Positions 12,575 through 21,495 of a stretch of DNA of 64,000 nt are shown here, in pieces. The notes beneath the pieces are model-generated. The model was not told where the DNA came from. It was given only the letters and a program-made list of their open reading frames with translations, and did not search any database. Source of the DNA: CADEGL01 sp050180485 (GTDB lineage Bacteria > Pseudomonadota > Alphaproteobacteria > CADEGL01); NCBI GenBank assembly GCA_050180485.1, contig JBFXED010000002.1, positions 1 to 64,000 of the forward strand, written 5' to 3'. Positions within the stretch are counted from its first letter, which is position 1. Each line of letters begins with the position of its first letter. The position numbers and the translations under genes are program-made.

Positions 12575-13825
12575 TTAGCGGCCCAGATGGTCGCGCAGCG
12601 CCGCCAGGGGAACCTCGGTCTGCTCGCCCGAATCGAGGTTCCGGACGGTGGCCGCGCCGCGCGCCAGTTCGTCGTCGCCCAACAGGACGGCGATCCCGGC
12701 GTTGAGCTTGTTGGCGCGCTTCATGCGCTTGCCGACGTTGCCGCGATAGCCCAGCTCGATCGCGAACCCCGCCGCGCGCAGCTCGTCGGCCAGAACCAGT
12801 GCCTTGGCTTCCGCCGCCGCGCCGATGGGCACGATGGCGATGGGGCGCGCGGGCGCGGGCGCATCGGAACCCAAGGCTGCCATCAGCATGGCAAGCCGTT
12901 CGATGCCCGCAGCCCAGCCGATGCCGGGTACGGACGGCCCGCCCATGGTCTCGACCAGCCCGTCATAGCGGCCGCCGGCGAGCACCGCGCCCTGGGAGCC
13001 CAGCTCGGTCGTCGTGAACTCGAAGGCCGTGTGGCAGTAATAGTCGAGCCCGCGCACGAGGCGCGGATTGACCTGATAGGCGATGCCCAGCGCGTCGAGC
13101 CCCCCGCATACGGTCGCGAAGAAATTCTTGGACGCTTCGTTCAGGTAGTCGGTGAAGATCGGCGCGTTGGCCACGATGGCACGGTCGCCTTCGTTCTTCG
13201 AATCGAGGATGCGCAAGGGGTTACGCCCGAGCCGCGCGCGGCTGTCTTCAGACAGTTTATCGCGAAAGCCTTCGAGATAGCCGACCAAGGCGCCGCGATA
13301 GGCGGTGCGGCTCTCCGCGTCGCCGAGCGTGTTGAGTTCCAGAACCGTCGCGCGGCGCACGCCGAACGCATCCAGCACGCGCGCACCCAGCGCGATCACC
13401 TCGATATCGCCGAGCGGCTCGGCCACGCCCAGAAGCTCGACGTCGATCTGGTGGAACTGGCGCAGGCGGCCCTTCTGCGGCCGCTCATAGCGGAACATGG
13501 GACCGTGGGTGAAGACCTTGAACGGCAGGTCCTGGGTCAGCCCGCCGGTGATGAGCGCGCGCGCGATGCCGGCCGTGGCTTCGGGTCGCATGGTGACCAT
13601 TTCGCCGCCGCGGTCGGTGAAGGTGTACATCTCCTTCGTGACCACGTCGGAGGTGTCGCCGAGCGTGCGCTTGAAGACTTCCGTCGGCTCGAGGATCGGC
13701 ACCGCGATTTCGAGATAGCCGTAGCGCTCCGCGATGGCGCGCGCGGTCTCGACGACATGGCGATGGCGCCGGCTGTCGTCGGGCAAAAGATCGCGTGTGC
13801 CGCGAACCGGCTGCAGTGCCGACAC
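12575..13825 (-). CDS. hisS: Histidine--tRNA ligase
   Basis: Charges tRNA-His. The 416-residue class II synthetase has motif 1 near the N-terminus (PVRGTRDLLP), the signature LVRGLDYY, and a C-terminal anticodon-binding domain (about 325-416). The start is a GTG at 13825: it gives the family start SALQPVRGTRD and has GGAG seven nt upstream. An upstream extension of the frame to 13960 is Arg/Pro-rich and runs into ispG, so it is not real. It follows ispG after 19 bases and probably shares its transcript. Confidence 0.96.
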   Translation of the reverse strand: MSALQPVRGTRDLLPDDSRRHRHVVETARAIAERYGYLEIAVPILEPTEVFKRTLGDTSDVVTKEMYTFTDRGGEMVTMRPEATAGIARALITGGLTQDLPFKVFTHGPMFRYERPQKGRLRQFHQIDVELLGVAEPLGDIEVIALGARVLDAFGVRRATVLELNTLGDAESRTAYRGALVGYLEGFRDKLSEDSRARLGRNPLRILDSKNEGDRAIVANAPIFTDYLNEASKNFFATVCGGLDALGIAYQVNPRLVRGLDYYCHTAFEFTTTELGSQGAVLAGGRYDGLVETMGGPSVPGIGWAAGIERLAMLMAALGSDAPAPARPIAIVPIGAAAEAKALVLADELRAAGFAIELGYRGNVGKRMKRANKLNAGIAVLLGDDELARGAATVRNLDSGEQTEVPLAALRDHLGR

Positions 13826-13844
13826 GAGAGAACTCCGAAAGATG

Positions 13845-14978
13845 TTACTCGGCCGCGGCCGTCTGGGTGGAAGGGTTGGCGCGCTTGGCCTCGATCTCGG
13901 CGGCCTTCTTCTCGACCAGCTCGACCAGGTGATCGACGATATTGCCGTCGCGAAGCACATGGTGCTTCTCGCCGTTCAGATAGACCTGATGGTTGCCCTT
14001 GCCGCCGCCGGTGAAGCCGATGTCGGTCTCGCGCGCCTCGCCGGGGCCGTTCACGACACAGCCGATGACCGACAGGCTCATGGGCGTCGCGATATGCGCC
14101 AAGCGCTTCTCCAGCTCTTCCACCGTCTTGATGACCTGGAAGTTCTGACGCGCGCAGGACGGGCAAGAGATCACGTTGACGCCGCGATGGCGCAGGCCCA
14201 GCGCCTTCAGCATGTCGAAGCCGACACGCACCTCTTCCTCGGGCTCGGCCGAGAGCGAAACGCGGATCGTGTCGCCGATTCCGGCCCACAGAAGCGAGCC
14301 CATGCCGATCGACGACTTGATCGTACCGCTGCGCAGGCCGCCCGCCTCGGTGATGCCGAGATGGAGCGGATAGTCGCAAGCCTCGGCCAGCGCCTGATAG
14401 GCGGCGACCGCCAGGAACACGTCGGACGCCTTGCAGCTGATCTTGAACTCGTGGAAGTCTGCGTCCTGGAGAATCTGGATGTGGTGCAGCGCGCTCTCGA
14501 CCATGGCGTCGGGGCACGGCTCGCCGTATTTCTCGAGCAGATGCTGCTCCAGGCTGCCCGCGTTCACGCCGATGCGCATGCTGCAGCCATGGTCCTTGGC
14601 CGCCTTCACCACCTCGCGCACGCGTTCCATGCTGCCGATATTGCCGGGATTGATGCGCAGGCACGCCGCGCCCGCATCGGCCGCCTCAAGGGCGCGCTTA
14701 TAGTGGAAGTGGATGTCCGCGACGATCGGGACGTTGACCTGCTTGACGATGTGCTTGAGCGCGGCGGTCGATTCCTCGTCCGGCACGGAGACGCGCACGA
14801 TGTCGACGCCGGCCTCCTCGGCGCGCTTGATCTGCGCGACGGTCGCGGCGACGTCGGTGGTCAACGTGTTGGTCATCGTCTGGACGGTGATGGGCGCACC
14901 GCCGCCGACCAGGACTTTGCCGACGCGAATCTGGCGGGATTTACGCCGCTGGATGTCGCGGTAAGGCCGAACGCTCAT
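13845..14978 (-). CDS. ispG: 4-hydroxy-3-methylbut-2-en-1-yl diphosphate synthase (flavodoxin)
   Basis: Sixth step of the MEP isoprenoid pathway: reductive ring opening of MEcPP to HMBPP, using a [4Fe-4S] cluster. The 377-residue protein has a TIM barrel (about 1-260; PITVQTMTNT near the start) and a C-terminal cluster domain with CPSC and a third cysteine in CVVNGPGEA, giving the three cluster ligands. It has the short bacterial form without the plant/Chlamydia insert. It lies between the RodZ-like gene and hisS on the same strand, with a 95-bp gap upstream that could carry a promoter. The C-terminal tail after the domain is Ala/Glu/Lys-rich. Confidence 0.97.
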   Translation of the reverse strand: MSVRPYRDIQRRKSRQIRVGKVLVGGGAPITVQTMTNTLTTDVAATVAQIKRAEEAGVDIVRVSVPDEESTAALKHIVKQVNVPIVADIHFHYKRALEAADAGAACLRINPGNIGSMERVREVVKAAKDHGCSMRIGVNAGSLEQHLLEKYGEPCPDAMVESALHHIQILQDADFHEFKISCKASDVFLAVAAYQALAEACDYPLHLGITEAGGLRSGTIKSSIGMGSLLWAGIGDTIRVSLSAEPEEEVRVGFDMLKALGLRHRGVNVISCPSCARQNFQVIKTVEELEKRLAHIATPMSLSVIGCVVNGPGEARETDIGFTGGGKGNHQVYLNGEKHHVLRDGNIVDHLVELVEKKAAEIEAKRANPSTQTAAAE

Positions 14979-15073
14979 GGGTTTATCCCGGGTTGCCGGT
15001 TTGGCCGGACTTATAGCCGAAAAGCAGGCCGGACCGAAGGGAATATGGGCATTTAAGCCCCGGCGGAAAAGCC

Positions 15074-16252
15074 CTATTCGCCCGCCAACAGCCCGTCCGG
15101 CTCCAGCGCCACGTTGCGGCGGACGGTGCCGGACGCACCCAAGGATGGCGCCTTTTTGCCATCCACGGTGACATCCAACCCACCGGCATTGCCGGTGAAT
15201 AGGGTCAGACCGGCGCGGTTGGGTACCCGGTAGGTTTCGCCCGGCTTAAGGGTGCGCATGGCGACGACCTTGCCGCTCTCGTCGCTGACCTGAATCCAGG
15301 TTTCCGCCTTGGCCTTGAGCTGGATGCGAACGCTGGCGCTGTCGTCGCCGAAGACCTTGGGCGCGTCCGAAGACGCCGTCTGTTGCGCCGGCTGGGCGCT
15401 GCCACCGGCGGCGGCCACGGCGGGCGGCGGCGGATTGGGTGCCAAAGACGCATTGGCCGCCGGAGCGGGAGTCGCCGCCGCGGGCGGCGCGCTCGCGGTG
15501 GGGGCCGGCGCAGCGGCGGATGGCGCCGCGGGCGCCGCGGGCGGCGCGGGGGCTGGGGCGGGCGCGGCGGACGGCGCGGGTGCGGAGGCCGGGGGTGGAA
15601 CGGACACCGCGACCGAGGTCGTCGGTGCCGGGGTTTCCGCGGGCTTGGCGGGCTCGGCCGGCTTCGCCGGTTCGGCGGGCGCCGCGGCCGTCGTTTCGGG
15701 TTGGGCCGGCGCGGGCGTCTCGGTCGGCTTCGCCGGTTCGGCAGGCGGCGTTACGCTTTTCGACGCTGCCGGCGGTGGCGGCACCAGTTCGACCATCGAG
15801 CGGTCGCGCGAGGCCGTGTAGTGCCAGACGCCGTAAATGAACAGCGCGAGGCCGATCGAAACCAGGATGACGATGCGGCCGGGAAAACGCCCTTCGGACA
15901 GCGGCAGCGGGAAGACCAACTCGGTCTTGCGGCCCAACTCGTCGGCCTCGTCCTTAAAGCGACGTACGATCTCGTTGCCGTCGAGACCGAGATATTCAGC
16001 GTAGGTGCGCACGAAACCAAGGGCATAGGCAGCACCGGGCAAATCGCTCAGACGCCCCTGCTCGATGGCCTCCAGATAGACTTGGCGGATGCGCAGCGCG
16101 CCGGCCACATCGGCGACCGACAGACCCTTGCGCTTGCGCGCATCGACCAACAGCGCACCCGTCGCCGGACGCGGCGCGGCGGATTCGCCGAGCGTGGCCG
16201 GGGGCCCGCCCTGAGGCTCGACCGAAAGATGAAGCGGCTTGTTCTCCGCCAT
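15074..16252 (-). CDS. RodZ-like membrane protein with N-terminal helix-turn-helix and DUF4115
   Basis: Inner-membrane protein of the RodZ family; in E. coli RodZ links MreB filaments to the cell-wall synthesis machine. The 392 residues comprise a cytoplasmic HTH_25 domain (about 33-100), one membrane helix (about 127-145), a long Pro/Ala/Glu/Lys-rich periplasmic linker (about 150-300) built of irregular short repeats such as PAKPAE, and a C-terminal DUF4115 beta domain (about 305-390; TWIQVSDESG, LKPGETYRVP). ATG 16252 is chosen because the frame upstream to 16306 is Arg-rich and lacks homology-like features. The repetitive DNA of the linker (about 15380-15770) is prone to slippage. Placement next to ispG is common in proteobacteria. 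Confidence 0.87.
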   Translation of the reverse strand: MAENKPLHLSVEPQGGPPATLGESAAPRPATGALLVDARKRKGLSVADVAGALRIRQVYLEAIEQGRLSDLPGAAYALGFVRTYAEYLGLDGNEIVRRFKDEADELGRKTELVFPLPLSEGRFPGRIVILVSIGLALFIYGVWHYTASRDRSMVELVPPPPAASKSVTPPAEPAKPTETPAPAQPETTAAAPAEPAKPAEPAKPAETPAPTTSVAVSVPPPASAPAPSAAPAPAPAPPAAPAAPSAAAPAPTASAPPAAATPAPAANASLAPNPPPPAVAAAGGSAQPAQQTASSDAPKVFGDDSASVRIQLKAKAETWIQVSDESGKVVAMRTLKPGETYRVPNRAGLTLFTGNAGGLDVTVDGKKAPSLGASGTVRRNVALEPDGLLAGE

Positions 16253-16284
16253 GTCGGTCCAAGTCTCCCCGCATGAACCCGAAC

Positions 16285-16311
16285 GGGCCGCGCGGCGAAT
16301 CCGCACGGCCC
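16285..16311 (-). terminator. Possible hairpin terminator after lysC
   Basis: GGGCCG-C-GCGG pairs with CCGC-A-CGGCCC around a five-base loop: ten pairs with one mismatch, in the gap between lysC and the RodZ-like gene. No U-run follows on the minus strand, so this is a weak call; it may instead be an RNA structure in a shared transcript. Confidence 0.3.
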
Positions 16312-16370
16312 AATCTCTAAATTATCGGGCAATCCCCCCGGATGGCAAATCTTCGTTTCGAGGGAAGGCT

Positions 16371-17603
16371 TTAGGTACGCGTTTCGTCCTGGTCGAGACC
16401 ATAGGCGGTATGCAACGCCCTGAGTGCCAGCTCGGTGTATTCCTCGGCGATCAGGACGCTGATCTTGATCTCGGAGGTCGAGATCACCTGGATGTTGATG
16501 CCCTTGCCCGCGAGCGTCTGGAACATGCGCTGGGCCACGCCCGCATGACTGCGCATGCCGACGCCGATGACGGAAACCTTCACCACGTTCGCATCGGGCA
16601 CGAGCCGCGCGAAGCCCAGGTCTTTCTGCCGCGCGTTCAGCAGCGCGACCGTGCGGTCGATATCGGCCTTGCCGATGGTGAAGGTCAGGCCCGTGGTCTT
16701 ACCGTCCTCGGACACGTTCTGGACGATCATGTCGACGTTGATGCTGGCGTCCGACAGCGGGCCGAAGATAGCCGCCGCCACGCCGGGACGGTCCTGCACG
16801 CCAACCAAGGTGATCTTCGCCTCGTCTCGGCTGTAGGCGATGCCGCTGACGACTTCCTTTTCCACGATCTCGTCCTCGTTCACGACCAGGGTTCCGGGCG
16901 CGTCCACGAAGCTCGACAAGACCTGCACGCGCACGCCGTGGCTCATGGCCATGGCGACCGAGCGGGTCTGGAGTACCTTCGCGCCCTGCGAGGCCAGCTC
17001 CAGCATTTCTTCGTGGGTGATCTTATCGAGCTTGCGCGCCTTCGCAACGATGCGCGGGTCGCACGTGTAGACACCGTCGACATCGGTGAAGATGTCGCAG
17101 CGGTCCGCCTTCAACGCGGCGGCCAGCGCGACGGCGGAGGTGTCGGAACCGCCGCGGCCCAACGTGGTGATCCGGTTGTCTTCGGCCACGCCCTGGAAAC
17201 CGGCGATGACCGGCACTTCGCGCGCGGCCATGCGGCGCAGCAATTCCTCGGTCTCGATATCCCGAATGCGCGCCTTGCCGTGGACCGCGTCGGTCTTGAA
17301 AGGAATCTGCCAGCCGAGCCAGGAACGCGCGGGCACGCCCAGCGCCTGTAACGCCATCGCGACCAGACCGCTGGTCACCTGCTCGCCTGAAGCCACCACG
17401 ACGTCGTATTCGCGCGCATCGTGAAGCGGGGAAATCTTGGTCGCATAGTCGACGAGCTGATTCGTCACCCCCGACATGGCCGAGACCACCACCGCGACCT
17501 CGTTGCCCGCGTCGAACTCGGCCTTCGCGCGCTTGGCCACGGCCTGAATGCGCTCGATGGTGCCGACCGAGGTGCCGCCGAATTTCTGAACGATGCGAGC
17601 CAT
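16371..17603 (-). CDS. lysC: Aspartate kinase
   Basis: First step of the aspartate family pathway (lysine, threonine, methionine, diaminopimelate): ATP-dependent phosphorylation of aspartate. The 410 residues contain the kinase domain with KFGGTSVG (6-13) and two C-terminal ACT domains (about 265-335 and 345-405) that normally bind lysine and/or threonine for feedback inhibition. ATG 17603 gives MARIVQKFGG, the family start; the frame extends to 17669 without meaning. It is divergent from ubiG with 119 bp between. The neighbouring ptsP seen beside lysC in some relatives is absent here. Confidence 0.97.
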   Translation of the reverse strand: MARIVQKFGGTSVGTIERIQAVAKRAKAEFDAGNEVAVVVSAMSGVTNQLVDYATKISPLHDAREYDVVVASGEQVTSGLVAMALQALGVPARSWLGWQIPFKTDAVHGKARIRDIETEELLRRMAAREVPVIAGFQGVAEDNRITTLGRGGSDTSAVALAAALKADRCDIFTDVDGVYTCDPRIVAKARKLDKITHEEMLELASQGAKVLQTRSVAMAMSHGVRVQVLSSFVDAPGTLVVNEDEIVEKEVVSGIAYSRDEAKITLVGVQDRPGVAAAIFGPLSDASINVDMIVQNVSEDGKTTGLTFTIGKADIDRTVALLNARQKDLGFARLVPDANVVKVSVIGVGMRSHAGVAQRMFQTLAGKGINIQVISTSEIKISVLIAEEYTELALRALHTAYGLDQDETRT

Positions 17604-17722
17604 GACGCGAAAATACGCGGGGTTGATGTCGAAATAGCGCCGGTTGCCGGCCGATGCGGGCGTACCCATACTGTCTTTCGCGGGCAGGTGGCAACAGCGC
17701 TCGCCGTTGGAACAGTCAAAAA

Positions 17723-18481
17723 ATGCCCATGAAACACGCCCAACCCCACGCCTCGGTCGATGCCGGCGAGGTCGCCAAGTTCGCCGCCCTCGCCGATTCC
17801 TGGTGGGATTCGAACGGTCCCTACCGGCCCCTGCATCGCCTCAATCCCGTGCGGCTGGCCTTCATCCGCGACCGGCTTTGCGCCCATCTGGATCGCGACG
17901 CCCGCTCGCTCAAGCCGCTGAAGGGCCTTCGCATCGCCGATATCGGCTGCGGCGGCGGACTGCTGACGGAACCGCTGGCGCGCATGGGCGCCGAAGTCAC
18001 GGGCGTCGACGCGGCCGAGGAGAACGTGGCCGCCGCCGCTTCCCACGCCAAGGAGACGGGCGTCGCGATCGATTACCGGGCGACCACGGCCGAGGCGTTG
18101 GTCGCCGAGGGTGCGTCCTTCGACGCCGTGGTTTCCATGGAGGTGGTCGAGCACGTGGCCGACCGCGATGGCTTCCTGGCCGATTGCGTGACCCTCACCC
18201 GTCCGGGCGGCGGCCTGTTCCTGGCCACGCTCAACCGCACCGCGAAGTCCTACGCCATGGCCATCGTGGGCGCGGAGTACATCCTGCGCTGGCTGCCGCG
18301 CGGCACCCACGACTGGAAACGTTTCGTCCGCCCGTCGGAGCTGGCGGCGGCGCTGCGCCATGCGGGCGCGGACGTGAAAGCGCTCGCGGGCGTCGGCTAC
18401 AACCCGATGACCGACACCTGGGGCTTGGAGAAGAGCGTGGACGTCAACTACATGGCCTTCGCGGTGCGCCGCGACAGCTGA
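17723..18481 (+). CDS. ubiG: Ubiquinone biosynthesis O-methyltransferase UbiG
   Basis: Performs both O-methylations in ubiquinone synthesis (2-polyprenyl-6-hydroxyphenol and 3-demethylubiquinol). The 252-residue class I SAM methyltransferase has motif I IADIGCGGGLLTEPL, the acidic post-I residue in VTGVD, and the family's membrane-binding stretch SYAMAIVGAEYILRWLPRGTHDW. Start is ATG 17723 or the in-frame ATG 17729; ribosome binding signals are weak for both. It is divergent from lysC. Its last 34 bases overlap, tail to tail, the end of the molybdopterin oxidoreductase gene. Confidence 0.96.
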   Translation: MPMKHAQPHASVDAGEVAKFAALADSWWDSNGPYRPLHRLNPVRLAFIRDRLCAHLDRDARSLKPLKGLRIADIGCGGGLLTEPLARMGAEVTGVDAAEENVAAAASHAKETGVAIDYRATTAEALVAEGASFDAVVSMEVVEHVADRDGFLADCVTLTRPGGGLFLATLNRTAKSYAMAIVGAEYILRWLPRGTHDWKRFVRPSELAAALRHAGADVKALAGVGYNPMTDTWGLEKSVDVNYMAFAVRRDS

Positions 18482-20505
18482 TCTCTCCCATCGGCCCGGC
18501 GAATCTCGATCTCGATTCCGTGGACGGCCGACCCCTGCCCCATATCGGACTTGGCGCCGCCGTTCAGCAGATTAACGTTGGCGCCATCCGGCGCAGTTTT
18601 GAGCCAGCGCGCCTTGTGCGACAGCGCCACACCGCGGAGTACCGTGTCGGATACGGAAACTGTCAGCAGCAACGCACCGTGCTCGTTGGCGACAATCGCC
18701 AAGTCGCCGTCGCTCAGACCAAACCGTGACGCATCTTCCGGGTGGATGGAGATCGCCGGCGGCCCCATGCGCTTGCACACGCCGGGGTCGTTGCCGAAAC
18801 CACTGTTCGACAGCCAATGAGCAGCCGGCGTGAGAAGCCGCAAGCGTCCGTCACGCGGCCGGATATCCGCGTGCGGATGCGGCACGCGCGGCAGCCCCGC
18901 CGCTTCTGCGCGCGCAGAGGCCAGCTCGACGCGCCCGCTGGGCGTCGGGAAGGCGAGCCCATCGAATTGCGGAATCGGATTGGAAGCGACATAGACGGTC
19001 CCCTTCTCGGCCAGCGCCGCAAAGCTCAGTCCTATGCCGGTTTGGCCGAGCAAGGCGTCCAGCATGGACCGGTCGCTTTCGTGCAGTTCGGGCTCCATGA
19101 ACCCCATCGACGCCGCGAGCCGCCGGAAGATTTCCTGATTGGGCAGGGCTTCGCCGGGCGGCGCTTGCGCCTTCACCTGCGCGCCGATGGAAAGGTGGAA
19201 ATAGGAATAGATCAGATCGTCGAATTCCATGAACCCAGCCGCCGGCAGGATGATGTCCGCGTAGTCGGCGGTGTCGGTCTGGAAGAGGTCGATCACCACG
19301 GTGAACAGATCGTCCCGCGCCAATGCCTGGCACAGGCGTGCCTGTTGGGGATTGGTGGCGGCGATGTTGATATTCCAACAGACTAAGGCCTGCGCCTGGT
19401 CCGAATCTTCCAGGAACCGCGCCAGATCCATATGGCCCAGGAACGCTGGCTTGTTCTTCCGCAAGCGACTGGCAACGAGATAGTCGGGATCGATGCCGCG
19501 CCGATCGACGCCATTGATGTAGAAAAACCCAGCGCCGGGTTTGGCCAGGTTGCCCGTAACGGCGGGAAGCAGTGAGATCGCGCGCACCGCGTTGCCGCCC
19601 ATGGGTTGGCGCGACAGGCCCATGCCCATCCACAGCAACGATGGCCCCCGCCCGTAGAGCCGTGCCGCGCGTTCGATATCGTTCGCCGGAACCCCGGTTG
19701 CGGCTTCCGCGCAAACCGGCGTCATCTGCGCGACATGGGGCTCGATCTCGTCCCATCCGATCGTGTGGCGTTCGATGAACGATCGATCGAGCATCCCCTC
19801 GCGGCGCAGGACGTGCATCAAGCCGAACGCCAAGGCCGCATCGGTTCCGGGAAACGGCTGGAGATGCAGGTCCGCCGCCCGCGCGGTCGGATGGCGGACG
19901 GGATCGACGACAACGACTGTTCCCGTCTCGCGCAACCAATGCATATGCGCGTGCGGACCGGTCGCGGACGGGTTGGTTCCCCACACGAACACGCAGGCAG
20001 CGTCCTTCGCGGTGCGCGGGTCGAACCCGTGGAAAGCCGTGCCGTAGACCTGCTCCAACGCGATCTGACCCGCGACGTAACAGATCGTCTCGGGCACCAC
20101 TTCGGTCGCTCCGAGCCGGTTGAAGAACCGCAAGGGAAAATCGCGCGCGAGCAGCGAACGCGTGCCGGTGTAATGGGCGTTGATGATCGTTTCCGCTTTG
20201 CCTGCCCGGAGGATATCCGTGAAGCGCGACGCCACCGTATCCAACGCATCATCCCAAGAAATGGGTTCGAAGCGCCCCTCGCCCTTCGCGCCAACGCGGC
20301 GCATGGGCTGCATCAGACGTTGAGCGGGATCGCGCGCAGCGCCGTTGTAGAACACAGCACACTTCGCGCAGAGCGTGCCGCGGTTGACCGGGTGGCTGCG
20401 ATCACCGCGCACATGGCGGATCGCACCGTCCCGCATCACGATCTCGATCCCGCACGAGTCGTAACAGTCGCGCGGACAGGTTGTACGGACGATGGTTTCT
20501 TCCAT
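18448..20505 (-). CDS. Molybdopterin-dependent oxidoreductase (DMSO reductase superfamily)
   Basis: Bis-MGD molybdenum or tungsten enzyme of 685 residues. It has an N-terminal [4Fe-4S] motif (C10, C14, C18 and C46), the molybdopterin oxidoreductase body (about 55-480) and a C-terminal molydopterin dinucleotide-binding domain (about 565-680). Cys142 in ETICYVA is a candidate metal ligand. There is no Tat signal, so it acts in the cytoplasm. No electron-transfer or membrane subunits and no cofactor genes lie beside it, so substrate and partner are unknown. ATG 20505 has GGGAGG nine nt upstream. It is divergent from a LysR gene across 93 bp, which suggests inducer-dependent control, and overlaps ubiG by 34 bases at its 3' end. 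It sits inside an otherwise conserved gene order, so it was probably acquired as a unit with the LysR. Confidence 0.9.
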   Translation of the reverse strand: MEETIVRTTCPRDCYDSCGIEIVMRDGAIRHVRGDRSHPVNRGTLCAKCAVFYNGAARDPAQRLMQPMRRVGAKGEGRFEPISWDDALDTVASRFTDILRAGKAETIINAHYTGTRSLLARDFPLRFFNRLGATEVVPETICYVAGQIALEQVYGTAFHGFDPRTAKDAACVFVWGTNPSATGPHAHMHWLRETGTVVVVDPVRHPTARAADLHLQPFPGTDAALAFGLMHVLRREGMLDRSFIERHTIGWDEIEPHVAQMTPVCAEAATGVPANDIERAARLYGRGPSLLWMGMGLSRQPMGGNAVRAISLLPAVTGNLAKPGAGFFYINGVDRRGIDPDYLVASRLRKNKPAFLGHMDLARFLEDSDQAQALVCWNINIAATNPQQARLCQALARDDLFTVVIDLFQTDTADYADIILPAAGFMEFDDLIYSYFHLSIGAQVKAQAPPGEALPNQEIFRRLAASMGFMEPELHESDRSMLDALLGQTGIGLSFAALAEKGTVYVASNPIPQFDGLAFPTPSGRVELASARAEAAGLPRVPHPHADIRPRDGRLRLLTPAAHWLSNSGFGNDPGVCKRMGPPAISIHPEDASRFGLSDGDLAIVANEHGALLLTVSVSDTVLRGVALSHKARWLKTAPDGANVNLLNGGAKSDMGQGSAVHGIEIEIRRADGRDQLSRRTAKAM

Positions 20506-20581
20506 CAGCGGACCTCCCTCGCCGAAGGCCGATTTCATTCCCGTCAAAAACGAATGACCATCAATGATTCTGTTGCGATTT

Positions 20582-20597
20582 CATGCATAAATGCATG
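20582..20597. promoter_or_regulatory. Palindromic operator candidate in front of the LysR gene
   Basis: CATGCAT-AA-ATGCATG is a near-perfect AT-rich palindrome that ends one base before the LysR ATG, in the 93-bp space shared with the divergent oxidoreductase gene. A LysR-type regulator binding here would block its own translation start region and transcription. The binding is inferred from position and symmetry. Confidence 0.45.
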
Positions 20598-20598
20598 A

Positions 20599-21489
20599 AT
20601 GGAACGATGGGATGACTACCGGATTTTTCTGGCCGTCACGCGGGCCGAAACATTGTCCGAGGCGGGACGGCAGCTTGGCCTCAGCCAGCCGACCATCGGC
20701 CGCCGGATCGCCGCGCTGGAACGCGCATTGGATGCCCGGCTGTTCGACCGGGCGGGACGCCAGCTGATCCTCACATCGGCGGGCTTAGCCGTCCGGCAGG
20801 AAGCCGAGGCAATGGAAAGCGCCGCCGCCGGCATCGCGCGCCGGACGGTCGGCCTGGACAGCCGGCCAGGCGGACCCGTGCGCCTTTCGATCACCGAAGG
20901 GCTCGGTTCGTCATGGATCACGCCGCGACTTGGCCCGCTGCTTCGCCGCTACCCTGCCCTCAGGATCGAGATCGCGACCGACCGCATTGCCGCCAACCTG
21001 TCCAAGCGCGAAGCCGACATCGCGATCCGCTTTTTCCGGCCTGCGCAGAGTGACCTGCTGATTCGGCGCTTCGGCGACCTGCGTTACGGACTGTTTGCCG
21101 CGCCTGCGTATCTGAAGGCCCACGGAACGCCGCGGACGCCGGACGATCTGGCCGGCCACAGATTGATCGGGTTCGAAGAAGAAATGCGCGATTGGCCGGA
21201 GATGGCGTTTCTCTACCGCCATGGTCTGGCCGACAGGTTCGTCTACCGTTCGAATAGCGCCATCGCGCAGTTGGCGGCGGCGGAAACCGGACTGGGCATC
21301 GCACCCTTGCCGATCTATCTGGCAGGTTCACGGCCGGCACTGAAGCGCGTGATGGATGAGGTCGATCTGCCGGGCCGGCAAATCTGGCTGGCCGTCCATA
21401 AGGACATGCGCCGCACCGCGCGGATCGCCGTTACATGGGATTTTTTAGCGGAGGCCCTGACATTGCTCGGTCGCGAGAGCAGCGCCTAG
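20599..21489 (+). CDS. LysR family transcriptional regulator
   Basis: A 296-residue regulator with the N-terminal winged helix-turn-helix (about 1-60; LSQPTIGRRIAALE is the recognition part) and a periplasmic-binding-protein-like effector domain (about 88-290). It resembles the group beginning W-D-D-x-R-x-F-L-A-V. The ATG at 20599 fits the family start exactly but has no Shine-Dalgarno sequence; the bases before it form a palindrome, so the mRNA may be leaderless. Divergent from the molybdopterin oxidoreductase gene, its likely target. Confidence 0.92.
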   Translation: MERWDDYRIFLAVTRAETLSEAGRQLGLSQPTIGRRIAALERALDARLFDRAGRQLILTSAGLAVRQEAEAMESAAAGIARRTVGLDSRPGGPVRLSITEGLGSSWITPRLGPLLRRYPALRIEIATDRIAANLSKREADIAIRFFRPAQSDLLIRRFGDLRYGLFAAPAYLKAHGTPRTPDDLAGHRLIGFEEEMRDWPEMAFLYRHGLADRFVYRSNSAIAQLAAAETGLGIAPLPIYLAGSRPALKRVMDEVDLPGRQIWLAVHKDMRRTARIAVTWDFLAEALTLLGRESSA

Positions 21490-21495
21490 CATTCG

